From positions 112,888 through 176,887 of the forward strand of contig NZ_POQS01000006.1 of the NCBI RefSeq assembly GCF_002885955.2: a stretch of DNA of 64,000 nucleotides, written 5' to 3'. This document shows positions 1-8,700 of this stretch, one piece after another (the stretch's first letter is position 1; each line of letters opens with the position of its first letter). This DNA is from Achromobacter pulmonis (lineage in GTDB: Bacteria > Pseudomonadota > Gammaproteobacteria > Burkholderiales > Burkholderiaceae_B). The translations under genes were made by a program, and so were the position numbers. Below the pieces are notes generated by a model. It was not told where the DNA came from and made no database searches. It saw nothing but the letters and a program-made list of their open reading frames with translations.

Positions 1-530
1 CCAGGTTGAACATCTTGCGCAGCACGCCGAAGGCGTTGTTCGCCTCGGCGGGCTTGTAGGCCAGTTTCTCCATCAGCCCGGCAATGTCGGGCCGCTTCAC
101 GTCCTGCACCTTCTTGCGGCCGATCAGCGGGACGATGCAGCGGTCGATGACGGCCTGATAGCCGCGCTGCGTGCTCGGCTTGTTGCGCTTCTTGGAGTAG
201 TCCTCCATGAACTTCTTGCACAGCGCTTCGACCGTGGGCGCCTTGCGCGCCTCGGCCTTGGCGCCGCCGGGGTCGCCGCCTCGGCGAACCTCGGCCAGCC
301 AGTCCTGCGCCATGACGCGGGCCTGCTCCACGGTCAGTTCCCCGAACAGGCCCAGCGAGGGCTTGCGGGGCTGCCCGGAGTTCGTGCGGTACTGGAGCAT
401 GAACACCCGACGGCCCTTCGGGGTAATCTTGCAGAGGAAACCCGGCACCACGGTATCCCGTAGTTCGATGTCCTTGGCCTGGGGTTGCGCCGACTCTACG
501 GCGGTCTTGGTGAGCTTGATCTTCGCCATG
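1..530 (-). CDS. Tyrosine-type integrase of a neighbouring element, N-terminal part (cut by window edge)
   Basis: Reading the minus strand from the ATG at 528-530 gives 176 codons that stay open to the edge of the window. The start follows a GGAG five bases upstream. The protein opens MAKIKLTKTAVESAQPQAKD and has the DUF4102-type N-terminal arm-binding domain (GFLCKITPKGRRVFMLQYR), followed from about residue 98 by a SAM-like core-binding domain (TVEALCKKFMEDY). This is the layout of P4/prophage integrases. The catalytic domain lies outside the window. It differs from the integrase at 53611-54729. Its start is about 255 bp from the tRNA-Val att copy at 787-842, the usual arrangement, so it probably belongs to a second element integrated in tandem at that site. 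Confidence 0.85.
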
Positions 531-708
531 ATGACTCCTTGGAACGACCCGAATTCCAAGAGCCAGATAGGAGCGGCGCGAGGGAAAACCGGGTCAAGTT
601 TCAGAAAGCACCGGCATATGATGGACGCGCGTAAGTCCTTGATAAACCTGCTTCATCGAGCTACGGCGCAGTCCAGCGAAGTACCGGGCTGGAGTCATCG
701 TCAAACAA

Positions 709-739
709 AAAACCCGCCACGGCGATGTGTGCGGGTTTT
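709..739. terminator. Rho-independent terminator hairpin between left integrase and att site
   Basis: A 9-bp perfect stem (AAAACCCGC / GCGGGTTTT) with a 13-base loop. A and T tracts on both sides make it bidirectional. On the minus strand it follows the tRNA-Val 3' fragment and precedes the partial integrase. Confidence 0.6.
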
Positions 740-786
740 CTATGGTTACTGCAATCCGGATTTGCGGGATTTGCAGCGACGCGGTT

Positions 787-842
787 TGCTTTCGGTGGTG
801 GGTGCTACAGGGGTCGAACCTGTGACCTACGCCTTGTAAGGG
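787..842. repeat. Prophage attachment site copy, 3' part of tRNA-Val (distal att)
   Basis: A perfect 56-bp match to 54896-54951. It holds the tRNA-Val sequence from the encoded CCA (796-798, minus strand) through the T arm into the anticodon stem. Homology stops there and the 5' half of the tRNA is absent, so no functional tRNA is made here. This is the phage/host junction distal to the integrase gene. Confidence 0.93.
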
Positions 843-880
843 GGTAATCCTACATTGCAAATCAAAGACTTAGGGTAAAA

Positions 881-905
881 ACCAACCAAAAATACCAACC
901 ACACC
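881..905 (+). other. Candidate integrase arm-type binding sites (distal arm)
   Basis: Two direct copies of ACCAACC (881-887 and 894-900) lie 39 bp inside the prophage end. The second, extended as TACCAACCACAC (893-904), recurs exactly in inverted orientation at 54780-54791 in the other arm. Paired motifs in both arms are expected for lambda-type integrase arm sites. The assignment is an inference. Confidence 0.5.
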
Positions 906-1023
906 CGAAATTCCGCATTTCTTGCGTTCGCGCCACACCTCCATATTAAAGGAAGCCGGCGTTCAGTCCGAGATTGCCGCTTGAGCCGCATCCGAGCGGC
1001 CACAATGGGTTAGCGTGTCCGAC

Positions 1024-1173
1024 ATGGAACCTTGGCCATTCGACACAATCACCCCCGAGCAATTTAGCCTGCTGACTGAACAGGAGAAGGAGCGCCTAGA
1101 GGTCGCGCTACTGATCTACCTTGACGAGGTGCGCCTACAACGCCTCAAGGGTGAGGTTCCTGTGCAGGACTGA
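1024..1173 (+). CDS. Small hypothetical protein, 49 aa
   Basis: An open frame starting ATG GAA CCT and encoding MEPWPFDTITPEQFSLLTEQ followed by a charged helical stretch (EKERLEVALLIYLDEVRLQR). It is acidic, has no membrane segment, and I do not recognise it. It lies just upstream of the SRAP-like gene on the same strand and could be its operon partner. Support is limited to amphipathic-looking composition and position, because the ribosome site is weak. Confidence 0.45.
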   Translation: MEPWPFDTITPEQFSLLTEQEKERLEVALLIYLDEVRLQRLKGEVPVQD

Positions 1174-1211
1174 TCCTATACTGGCCCTTCCCCTTCTTCC
1201 TGGAGGTGCCT

Positions 1212-1888
1212 ATGTGCGGTCGCATTGTCCAGAAGTCAGGCCCTATGGATTACGTCGAGCGCCTGTTCCCCAATCCGCGCCTGATCTTTGCCGATTCCGC
1301 AGGACCGCGCTACAACATCCCGCCCGGCACGCATCCGATGGCAATGCATCGCCTGGCCGACGACTTCGAGCTGGAGCGCCTACACTGGGGCTGGCGCCCG
1401 CACAATTCGAAGTACTTCATGTCAAGCGCGCGGCTGGACAAGATCCTCGCCGGCGCCTGGCCCTGGAAGATGCTCACCGCGCGCGGCCGCATCCTGGTGC
1501 CGGCGGACTGCTGGTATGAATGGAAGCCCCTGGCCGATGGGCCGAAGCCGCCCAAGCAGCCCTACTACATCCACGCGACCGACAATGCACCGCTGTTCTT
1601 CGCAGCCCTTAGCAACTGGCGCCCCGGCGCCGACAAGGACGAAGCCCACGGCTTTGCTCTCGTCACCAATGACTCTCCCTGGGCGGCATGATCGACGTTC
1701 ACGACCGGCGGCCGGTAGCGCTGCCGGCCGACCTCGCCATCCACTGGGTGGACCCGGAGGTTCCCACTGCCCAGGCGCTTGCGCTGCTGGAGCATGGCCT
1801 GCCGGAAACGGCGTTCACCTGGCACCCGGTGCGCAAAGAAGTGGGCAATTCCAAGTACCAGCTCGCCAACGCAATCGACCCCATTTAA
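1212..1888 (+). pseudogene. SRAP (YedK/HMCES-like) abasic-site DNA-crosslinking protein, frameshifted
   Basis: The N-terminal part (1212-1691) begins Met-Cys-Gly-Arg. In this family Cys2, freed by Met removal, forms the covalent link to abasic sites in single-stranded DNA. The family motif PADCWYEW with its Glu is present. The frame stops at 1691. The C-terminal third continues from 1688 in the +2 frame relative to the first part (MIDVHDRRPVALP), carrying the family His of the VHDR motif. A one-base indel near 1676-1688 therefore splits the protein, with the two frames overlapping as ATGA. An intact protein would be about 225 aa, normal for the family. SRAP genes are frequent phage cargo. Start 1212 is preferred over 1206 because Cys must be residue 2. 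Programmed frameshift, sequencing error and true pseudogene cannot be separated here. Confidence 0.75.
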
Positions 1889-1926
1889 AGCGGAATATAC
1901 TGGATATACAACCAGTGTTTTCCGCT

Positions 1927-2232
1927 ATGCCGTTCAAAGAGCCCCTGACCGCCGACCAGCTACGCACCATCCGCCTGCGTCAGCCGTGGAACCCCGATGT
2001 GATCGCCCTGCTGTGGGAGATCAAGCGGCTACGCTCGGTCCTGCTACGCCTGCACCAGGTCTCCGGCGATCTGAAGCGGCCCGCAAGCCTCATGGGCGAG
2101 ATCTACGACGACCTGATGGAGGGCTTGGCCGCCGAACCCTGTGTGATTGAGCGCGACCAGATGACGGCCGAGCTGCTGGAGCAACCGCGCAAGCTGCGCA
2201 AGGGTATGGCGCTGCGGTCACGCAGCAGGTAA
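1927..2232 (+). CDS. Hypothetical protein, 101 aa
   Basis: The product starts MPFKEPLTADQLRTIRLRQP and is rich in Arg and Leu. Long predicted helices run through the middle (ALLWEIKRLRSVLLRLHQ) and there is no membrane segment. It follows the broken SRAP gene by 38 bp on the same strand and converges with the minus-strand unit ending at 2246. I do not recognise a family. The helical basic profile would fit a small nucleic-acid-associated or regulatory protein, but this is only suggestive. Confidence 0.6.
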   Translation: MPFKEPLTADQLRTIRLRQPWNPDVIALLWEIKRLRSVLLRLHQVSGDLKRPASLMGEIYDDLMEGLAAEPCVIERDQMTAELLEQPRKLRKGMALRSRSR

Positions 2233-2245
2233 TCAATTCATGCCC

Positions 2246-2614
2246 TCATTTGAGGGTGATGGAGATGTGCGACTCGAAAACTTTATAGAGCGCAAAAGCG
2301 CCACCGATCAAAGCTCCGCCAACCACAAAAAGAGCTTTCACCCAGCGGATCGACTTTTCGACGTCCGAGACTTTACCTTCCACTTTTTCGAGAGAACTGG
2401 CCACACGTCCTTGCTTTTCGTCCATGCGCCCGTGGCGCTCGGCCAACTCGCCTAACCGGGTGTCAATAGAATCCAACTTTTGCCAGATGAATTGCGAGTA
2501 ATCACCTCGCATTATTCCTGGGTCCGAGACGACGTTAGATGATGAGTCGTCTGCTGTATCAATCATTCGCGAGGCGTCCGACCTCCGGCGTTCTGATGCG
2601 CCCTTTACCGCCAT
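2246..2614 (-). CDS. Small coiled-coil protein with C-terminal membrane anchor, unknown function
   Basis: The protein has 122 aa. A polar N terminus is followed by a heptad-like stretch (about residues 45-90: FIWQKLDSIDTRLGELAERH, then SSLEKVEGKVSDVEKSI) and a single C-terminal hydrophobic segment (ALFVVGGALIGGAFALYKVF). The start at 2612-2614 is chosen because GGAGTGATC precedes it directly. It lies two bases after the stop of the upstream gene (2617-2889), so the two are translationally coupled. The layout resembles XhlA-like phage membrane proteins or tail-anchored effectors. The location beyond the lysis cassette suggests a lysogenic cargo unit. No firm function. Confidence 0.65.
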   Translation of the reverse strand: MAVKGASERRRSDASRMIDTADDSSSNVVSDPGIMRGDYSQFIWQKLDSIDTRLGELAERHGRMDEKQGRVASSLEKVEGKVSDVEKSIRWVKALFVVGGALIGGAFALYKVFESHISITLK

Positions 2615-2616
2615 GA

Positions 2617-2889
2617 TCACTCCATCCGAAGTCGCAACCATTCCCACAAATCGGTAGGTGCCCGTCCGCTGTAGCTAGAGACGGGCAAGACTAGTCCACT
2701 TGAAATAAAGGGATCACCCCGCATGCCAAGCTTTTCGGCTAGTTCTCGAGAGATGCCATCATAGACAACGAACCACTTATCGTTCGCCAACTTGTAGATC
2801 ATGCCTTCATCAGGGATGACCTCCGGCAATCGTTCGGCAACGGCGCTTGGCTTCGACAGCGCTGTAACAAAGTAGACTTGGTGGGCCAT
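2617..2889 (-). CDS. Hypothetical protein, 90 aa, partner of the membrane-anchored protein
   Basis: It begins MAHQVYFVTALSKPSAVAER, with an alternative start two codons earlier at 2895. A central segment (YKLANDKWFVVYDGISRELA) suggests a small alpha/beta fold, and the end is LWEWLRLRME. There is no signal or membrane segment. It is the first gene of a two-gene minus-strand unit downstream of the spanin genes, with a possible extended -10 at 2932-2937. I do not recognise the family. Phage proteins with this kind of N terminus are often annotated only as hypothetical. Confidence 0.6.
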   Translation of the reverse strand: MAHQVYFVTALSKPSAVAERLPEVIPDEGMIYKLANDKWFVVYDGISRELAEKLGMRGDPFISSGLVLPVSSYSGRAPTDLWEWLRLRME

Positions 2890-2931
2890 TATCAAAGTTC
2901 CGTGATCAGCTCAATTCGGCGATCGAGGGGG

Positions 2932-2937
2932 AATATA
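2932..2937 (-). promoter_or_regulatory. Possible extended -10 promoter for the two-gene unit
   Basis: The minus strand reads TGCTATATT, an extended -10 (TGn-TATATT) 43 bases upstream of the ATG at 2889. No good -35 is seen. This would let the unit be expressed in the lysogen independently of late transcription. Confidence 0.3.
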
Positions 2938-3087
2938 GCATGTCCCCTTTTTACCCTATCGCCAAGATAGCGCTAGAAAAGTGGCTTGCTCTCTGGATCG
3001 CCGAGCTTCCGTTCTACCACAGCAACGTGCATGCCTACATCACGCACATGGGGGTTGGTTCGCGAAATCCCAAGCACCCCACTCGCT

Positions 3088-3594
3088 TTACCGCGCATCA
3101 CGCAGACTATGAATGTACCCTTGCAGGCCGTTCACTTGGTCAGCCCATCCTGCACCATCTTTTCCCACCTCGCCAAGTCGGCGTCCAAGGCGTTGAGCTC
3201 GGTCAAGACACTCTCCAAATAGGCCGATCCAGTCGGGACTGGCGCCATCAGGTCCGCCGCCGGCGTAGGATGCCTCGGCGTCCCGGGCGGCAAGCTGCTT
3301 GCGCAGCCTCCCAACGCGAGCAAAAGCGGCGTCACGATCACGCTCAGCCTTGGCCAACTTGGATTCGGTTTGCTGCCGCGCCAGGACGGCGCCGCGGAAC
3401 TGGGCATCAGCACGGTCTTTTTCCTCCTGCCAGGCGCGCTCGATAGCAGCCTGGCGCTTCTCGATTTCTGCCTGGCGCGCGTCACCGCCGGCCTGGTATT
3501 GGCTGGAGCCGTACCAGCGCACACAGAGTGCGGCGCCCACCACCAGGGCGACGACGATCAGATAGGGAAGCGCGGCACGCACCAGCGGTTTCAT
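3088..3594 (-). CDS. Rz: Rz-like inner-membrane spanin
   Basis: A 168-aa protein starting MKPLVRAALPYLIVVALVVG, an N-terminal signal anchor. A long helical coiled-coil region in the periplasm follows (AEIEKRQAAIERAWQEEKDR onward). This is the i-spanin plan: it spans the periplasm and joins the o-spanin to fuse inner and outer membranes at the end of lysis. The start is supported by GAGGTGA seven bases upstream. It overlaps the endolysin gene stop, and the o-spanin gene is nested within it in another frame. Confidence 0.85.
   Translation of the reverse strand: MKPLVRAALPYLIVVALVVGAALCVRWYGSSQYQAGGDARQAEIEKRQAAIERAWQEEKDRADAQFRGAVLARQQTESKLAKAERDRDAAFARVGRLRKQLAARDAEASYAGGGPDGASPDWIGLFGECLDRAQRLGRRLGEVGKDGAGWADQVNGLQGYIHSLRDAR
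3132..3413 (-). CDS. Rz1: Rz1-like outer-membrane lipoprotein spanin, nested in Rz
   Basis: The frame lies wholly inside Rz. A GTG at 3411-3413 preceded by AGGAGG at good spacing gives about 93 aa (an ATG at 3407 is the alternative). A lipobox is visible (LLLALGGC, Cys about residue 37), followed by a Pro-rich segment (SSLPPGTPRHPTP), both typical of o-spanins. Lipidation at Cys would anchor it in the outer membrane, where it contacts Rz. Nested Rz/Rz1 pairs are classical in lambdoid phages. Confidence 0.8.
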   Translation of the reverse strand: MLMPSSAAPSWRGSKPNPSWPRLSVIVTPLLLALGGCASSLPPGTPRHPTPAADLMAPVPTGSAYLESVLTELNALDADLARWEKMVQDGLTK

Positions 3595-4121
3595 CGGGTC
3601 ACCTCGGCCAGGGCCTGGGCATAGTTGCGGCCCCACTTGGCGCGAAGCTCCGCGCGCTGGGCGGGCGTGCCGCGGTCGTAAGCACCGGGCCGCCAGGTGC
3701 GCAGATACAACCGCCAGGCGCCCTCTTCGTCACCCACAAGCGGCAGCCGGCCCGGGTCGCTCCACAGCAGCAGACGAGCCAGGCCTGCCGCCAGCACGTC
3801 GTCATGCTCGATGGCATCCCAGATTGCGGCATCGCGCGCGGGCACACCTCGGACCTGGTAGAGGTGCGCCGCCGCGGCGCTCGTAGCCGCGTGCAGCCGA
3901 ACGCCATGTACCATGCCGCCTCCCCGCTCCGCCTGCCAGAAGCTCTTGGCAGGGCCAGTCGGTCGCGGCGGGCTGCCGACCAGTTGGCGGCGGTCCACCA
4001 AGCGACTTTCTTGCAGACCGGTAGCTAGCAGCTGGACGCGCGCCGAAGGCGTGTCCATCTTGGCCGGAAGCAGCGCCAGCGCGGGGTTGATAGCCCCTGC
4101 GATAATCTCTTTCAGCGTCAT
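3591..4121 (-). CDS. Putative endolysin (lysozyme-like/transglycosylase fold)
   Basis: A 176-aa protein from MTLKEIIAGAINPALALLPA. It contains GLQESRLVDRRQ, resembling the catalytic Glu-Ser motif of lytic transglycosylase-type enzymes. Conserved-looking IEHDDVLAAGLARLLLW and a Trp/Tyr-rich tail (WRLYLRTWRPGAY) follow. It sits exactly where lambdoid endolysins sit, between holin genes and Rz, and overlaps the holin stop by four bases. A Shine-Dalgarno AGGA lies eight bases before the ATG at 4119-4121. The assignment rests mainly on position plus the Glu motif. This family is often annotated merely as a hypothetical phage protein. Confidence 0.6.
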   Translation of the reverse strand: MTLKEIIAGAINPALALLPAKMDTPSARVQLLATGLQESRLVDRRQLVGSPPRPTGPAKSFWQAERGGGMVHGVRLHAATSAAAAHLYQVRGVPARDAAIWDAIEHDDVLAAGLARLLLWSDPGRLPLVGDEEGAWRLYLRTWRPGAYDRGTPAQRAELRAKWGRNYAQALAEVTR

Positions 4122-4417
4122 GAATTGATCCTCACAATGCACGCCACGTTCCCCTGGGCGCGATAGACCAACACGGCGATCAGCACCGCCACAACCGCCT
4201 GCCAGACCGTCACCGGCTCGTGCCGCAGAAGAACATCCAGGGCTTGCCCGCCCGTGCCCACAATGAGCAGGTAGGCCAGCCAGGACATCCCGCGGCGAAA
4301 CCGGGCGCCCTTCCGGCGATACAGCAGCAGCCGCGCCGCCGACGCGAAATTCGCCACCACAAACAAAAGGGCCACCAGATGCTGGTGGCCCATGCTGATC
4401 ATTTCGGCAGGTTGCAT
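4118..4417 (-). CDS. Putative holin (3-TM type)
   Basis: A 99-aa protein with three hydrophobic segments: about 12-30 (HLVALLFVVANFASAARLLL), 43-60 (MSWLAYLLIVGTG) and 72-88 (WQAVVAVLIAVLVY). A basic loop separates the first two (YRRKGARFRRG). The size and topology match small phage holins of the three-helix type. It lies between a second membrane protein (4419-4766) and the endolysin, with a four-base overlap into the latter. Holins set the time of lysis by forming inner-membrane holes. Confidence 0.7.
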   Translation of the reverse strand: MQPAEMISMGHQHLVALLFVVANFASAARLLLYRRKGARFRRGMSWLAYLLIVGTGGQALDVLLRHEPVTVWQAVVAVLIAVLVYRAQGNVACIVRINS

Positions 4418-4418
4418 A

Positions 4419-4766
4419 TCAGCCCCCTTTCTTGAAGACCGCGGTGAAATCGAACGTCTTGATGCGCTCGATTGCCGCCAGAGCGATAGTCACGACCAGC
4501 GCCGCCGCACCGAAGGCCGCGATGGCGGTTTCCTTGATCGGCGTCAGCGCCACCACGTCCGGCGCGGCCAGGTAGCCGATCACGAAAGAGATAGCCCAGT
4601 AGATGCCGCGCGACAGCAAGCCACCCTCCTTGCGCGACACGACGAAAAGCGACGCCCCGGCAAACGCCCCGATGAGAGCATTGCCATCTATCCCAGGCAG
4701 CAGGCCGGCGAGCGTCACGCCCGCGGCTGCTGCCGCCACAACACCTGTGCTTGCAGGTTCTGCCAT
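4419..4766 (-). CDS. Second small membrane protein of the lysis cassette (holin or antiholin candidate)
   Basis: A 115-aa protein with Ala/Gly-rich hydrophobic stretches (about 8-26, 29-43, 52-68 and 80-98) and a basic C terminus (TAVFKKGG). It directly precedes the 3-TM holin in the lysis operon. Two adjacent small membrane proteins before an endolysin usually represent a holin/antiholin pair. Which one forms the hole cannot be told from sequence. Confidence 0.6.
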   Translation of the reverse strand: MAEPASTGVVAAAAAGVTLAGLLPGIDGNALIGAFAGASLFVVSRKEGGLLSRGIYWAISFVIGYLAAPDVVALTPIKETAIAAFGAAALVVTIALAAIERIKTFDFTAVFKKGG

Positions 4767-4821
4767 CTATCTAAACTCCAAGAAATATGCCCGCGCGACG
4801 TGGGCGAGATCGACGGCGGCC

Positions 4822-5487
4822 TTAGAGCCAACCGGTCACGTCAATGAACGAGACGGGGCACGCCCCGGCGTAGCTGGTGAAAACGTTCGCGAAGAGCGGT
4901 GCCCAGCCGAAGAACCGCATTCCATACTCGGGAAATGCAACGTGAAGGCCGTTGGATCTAGCGTAGATGTGCTCCAGGCAGAGAAAACATGACCAGCCGC
5001 CACCTGCCTGCGGCATGCAGTCGTACCCCTGTCGAGTGAACGACACGTTGTACGCATACTTCGACGCCGGCAGCCCCGCGTAGTCCCATCCATCCCGATA
5101 CGCCTGGCGATAGGCATCGAAGTAGTTGGGCAGGTCGATGGTTTGCAGCACGTCCATGGGCCTTGCCGTGCTCATGAAAATGTGCGTCCCGTCTTGTGCC
5201 CAGATATCAATCGGCCCCCCGGTCTGCCAAGGCCGATCAAATACGTAGTACTCGCATTGGCCGCGAAATCGATAGAGCACTTCGTTCCCGTTGCGGGCCA
5301 TGGCGACGACGCCGCCAAACTCGGATACGGGACGAAAGAAGAGAACGGGGTCAATGCAATTCACAAAGATATTGTTGTAGCGGTCCGCACCGGTGACCCC
5401 AGAGTACCGAAGGAACATGTTCACGTTCCGGCTATCAACGATCAGATTTCCAGCTTCGTTGTACAAAACTACAGCTGCATCAGCCAT
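4822..5487 (-). CDS. Hypothetical protein downstream of tail tip protein J, 221 aa
   Basis: Begins MADAAVVLYNEAGNLIVDSR. It contains many aromatic residues, glycines and several cysteines (GYDCMPQAGGGWSCFLCLEH). The N-terminal segment (plus NVNMFLRYSGV) resembles the start of its upstream neighbour (5487-5777: QVWDDQGRMLINFSTRIARQ), as if both carry a similar virion-attachment module. The two genes overlap (TAATG). Position between J and the holins suggests a tail-tip accessory or receptor-associated structural protein. I do not recognise a family. Confidence 0.6.
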   Translation of the reverse strand: MADAAVVLYNEAGNLIVDSRNVNMFLRYSGVTGADRYNNIFVNCIDPVLFFRPVSEFGGVVAMARNGNEVLYRFRGQCEYYVFDRPWQTGGPIDIWAQDGTHIFMSTARPMDVLQTIDLPNYFDAYRQAYRDGWDYAGLPASKYAYNVSFTRQGYDCMPQAGGGWSCFLCLEHIYARSNGLHVAFPEYGMRFFGWAPLFANVFTSYAGACPVSFIDVTGWL

Positions 5488-5777
5488 TAACGAACTCCGT
5501 AAAGGATCTTGGCATTAACGCGCCCGTTGGGCTGGCCCGGGACGAACCGCCAGGAGATCGTGCCCCCTGAGCGAGCGATCATTGGGGCGTTCCCGGACCC
5601 GTAATCGCCCAGCGCCTGAACCGCGATCCAGCCATCGGGACCGGCAAGCTCGGGGACGTAGATGCTGCCGTCGCTGGTCCCGGTCCAGACTGCGCCGAGC
5701 TGGCGGGCAATGCGGGTGCTGAAGTTGATCAGCATTCGCCCTTGGTCGTCCCAGACTTGGAGAGGAGCGATTGCCAT
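5487..5777 (-). CDS. Hypothetical tail-tip associated protein, 96 aa
   Basis: A small beta-rich protein (QVWDDQGRMLINFSTRI, then GSIYVPELAGPDGWIAVQAL and GTISWRFVPGQPNG) with no membrane segment. It starts immediately at the end of J and overlaps the next gene. Phages of this group often carry one or two small proteins after J that decorate the tail tip. The role is inferred from position only. Confidence 0.6.
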   Translation of the reverse strand: MAIAPLQVWDDQGRMLINFSTRIARQLGAVWTGTSDGSIYVPELAGPDGWIAVQALGDYGSGNAPMIARSGGTISWRFVPGQPNGRVNAKILYGVR

Positions 5778-8700
5778 CAGTCGCCTCCAAATCGTGCGCC
5801 CAGCACGCCATTGGGGTAGTAGTACCTCATCCCCTTGTTGTTGATCTCCGTGCGCGAACCGTCAGCCCCCTGCCCGTTGAACTCGGCCGATCCAGTCCGA
5901 AAATTCAAGCGCAGAAGCGGCCGCCCTCCAAACCCCGTGGCGTCGGAATCCAGGTAATCCGTAAACTTGGCGGCACCGATCGAGGCATTACGGACAAGCA
6001 GGTCGTTGATGAAAACCTGGCCGCCGACGATGGCGAAGGGCAACGCAACCTGATCGCCGTTGGGGTGAAGCACCGCGAAACGGTCCGCAGCAACAATTAC
6101 CTGCGACTCCCTTACGCCACCGCTGTTCTCGACGCCCACGCCGATACCCGCAATCCAGTTCTTTCCCCCAGATGAGGTCTGAACCTTGATGCTCCACATG
6201 GCCGCCAATTTCCCGTCGGTCTGCGCGATGGCCTGGCTGGTTTCCTCCACCCCAGCGAATGCTTGATTGGCTCTATCAAGCGCGCCGCCAGCCTTGTCGA
6301 GTGCGCCATCAGCCCGCACGGACACGTCATCAACAGACGCCTGTACAGAGGTGACGCGCTTCCCCAACGAGCCCACCTCATCTGCTCGGGTCAGCGCCTC
6401 CTCCTTAATCAACGCCGTGTTTTCGCCGACCTTTGCACTTACCGTGGCAATGGTCTGCGCCATCTCAGCGTTTTGCTCTTTCCTGGTGATCTCCTCCTGC
6501 TCAATGCGTGTTTCCAATACAGGCACTTTCTGAATAGGGGCTAAAACATTCTGAGCCAGTTCAGTTTCGGTAATCTTGCCCTTGAGGTACTCCAGAATTT
6601 CCCAGGCATCCGAGCTTGCCTGCCCGACCGCCCCGTTTCCGGCCGGATACCGCACACCGGCGACGCCGTTGCGATCACGCAGGATCGCCCAGAAGTAAAG
6701 GCGAGCGCCCGCGGACAGTCCCATCAACGTGGCACTGTCTTGCGGAAACGCATAGTCTCCAAGCTTCTGCGCCGCCTCGAAAGACGGCGACGTTCCGTAC
6801 CAAATCTCGGTCCGCTCGATGATCGAAGGCCCGGCCGGAAAGCCCCACTTCAACTGGATAGCGAAGACGAGCGATTTAGCCGTCAAGCTGGTGACCGTCG
6901 GCGGTGGCGCAAGAATGCCATCCAGCTGCGTCTGGGCCGAGGAAGCCCAAATAGACGTTACGTCTAGGGCGTTCACAGCTCTCACGCGGCAAATGAATGC
7001 GCCCGCGTATATGTTGGGCACCTCGATGCTGGTGGAGCCTGTTCGGGGAAGATTCACCCACTCCGAATTGTCGCGACGCCACTGCACCTCGTACGCCACC
7101 GCGCTGTCGGCCCGCTCCCAGGTGAACACCGCCGTATGGCTGGCGAAACCCTGGCTGATCACCGGATAGGAGGTAATCGTCACGCCCGTCGGAGGGGGCT
7201 GCACGCCGGGTGGAATGACACTGACGGGCGGCGGGTCCAGTCTCGTGCCAAAGTCGACGTTGTTGAATTTTCCGGGTTCGTGCTGGATGGCAGCGATTTC
7301 CGCTATCAGGCCATCAGTCTGCCTTACGCGCTGGACCCGGAAGCGTTGGGCCGAAAGCGCCTCGGACTCCAAGGTCCATACGCACTCGGCCTCCGGAACC
7401 TCCGAGTAGGGGGCAGTCACCGTCAAAATGAGAACAGTGCCGGGCAAGCCCACCATATCCGCAGTGAGCTCCGTGGAATCCACCGTGAATGTGGTCATGT
7501 CCGCCGTCACGCCCTGGCCGACAGCAGTACTGATAATCCGAGTCTCAGAAACGCCGCTAGGCAAATTAATGGTCAGCCGATCGCCAGGACGGACGCCCAA
7601 TTCCGCATCGACGGTTATTTGCGCAGCAGTGGCCGACCGAACGCGACCGCCGATGCGGCGGCCCGCGAGATTGGGGTCCGCCACGCGGATAATGCTTCCA
7701 GGTCGCACGCGGCACGAATCCAGACCCACGGAGAACGACACCGAACGCGTTTCCATCCGCGATGTGAGCAGCAACCACTTACCCACCCGGTTGGCTTGGC
7801 CACGAGAGGTGCACCCGAATGCGCTGACCTCGACCTTCTTCAGGCCGTAGCGGGCCAGCGCTTCGCGGTCTTCGACGTACTCAACCTTCTGGCGCCCCAT
7901 GTCGGAAAGGTCATTCCACGAAACGAGCGCGACTGTGTGACGCGTATTCAGCGCCGATCCAACATAGGTGAACCGGCCGTCAATGACGTTGCCTGCGGTA
8001 AAGGTGTAGACGGGATCACCCGGCATATCAGCCACCGCCACCACCGAACCGCTGGCCCAGTACGCCATGCCGCGGAATACCGACGCCAGATCTTGCATCA
8101 CGCGGAAGGCGTCGGCGGCCGACTGGAGATAGCAGTTGCAGGTAAAACGCGGCTCCTGACCACCAAAACCGTCAGGGACCAGTTCATCGCAGTAGCGGCC
8201 GATCTGATAGAGACTCCACTTGTCCAGCCACCCCGCAGGGATTCGGCTGCCCAGCCCGTATCTGTCGTTGGAGATCAGGTCGAAAAATATCCATGCCGGG
8301 TTGTCCGTCCAGGCCAGCTTGAACGTGCCGTCCCAGGTGCCCACATAGACACGCGAATTGGGGTCGTAATTGGAAGGGACGCGAATGATGCGGCCCTTCC
8401 AGTCATACGCTCGGGTCGGTATCCGCTGGTATCGCGACGCGTCAATCTTGAGGCCGACAACTGCCGACATCGGATATCGCAGCTTCGCGTCAATCACCTC
8501 CGAATACGAATCCACAAGCGTACGATCTGCGATCGTGTTGCTATTGGCGTTCGGGGTCAGCCGGGCGACTCGCACAGACCATCCCTGCCGAGCTCTCGGC
8601 AGGTCGACCCGATGCGACCGCGGGTAGCGCTGCGTCGTCTTCCCGTCCGCCGCGCTAGAAAGCACAACCTGATAGGCGCCTCCATCCGTGCTGAGTTCAA

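Noticed and set aside
207..839. 210-codon plus-strand frame at the left end
   Set aside because: Antisense to the partial integrase and reading into the att site. Not a gene.
2243..2256. CCCTCATTTGAGGG palindrome as a terminator
   Set aside because: Short stem at a gene end with no T tract. Too weak to call.
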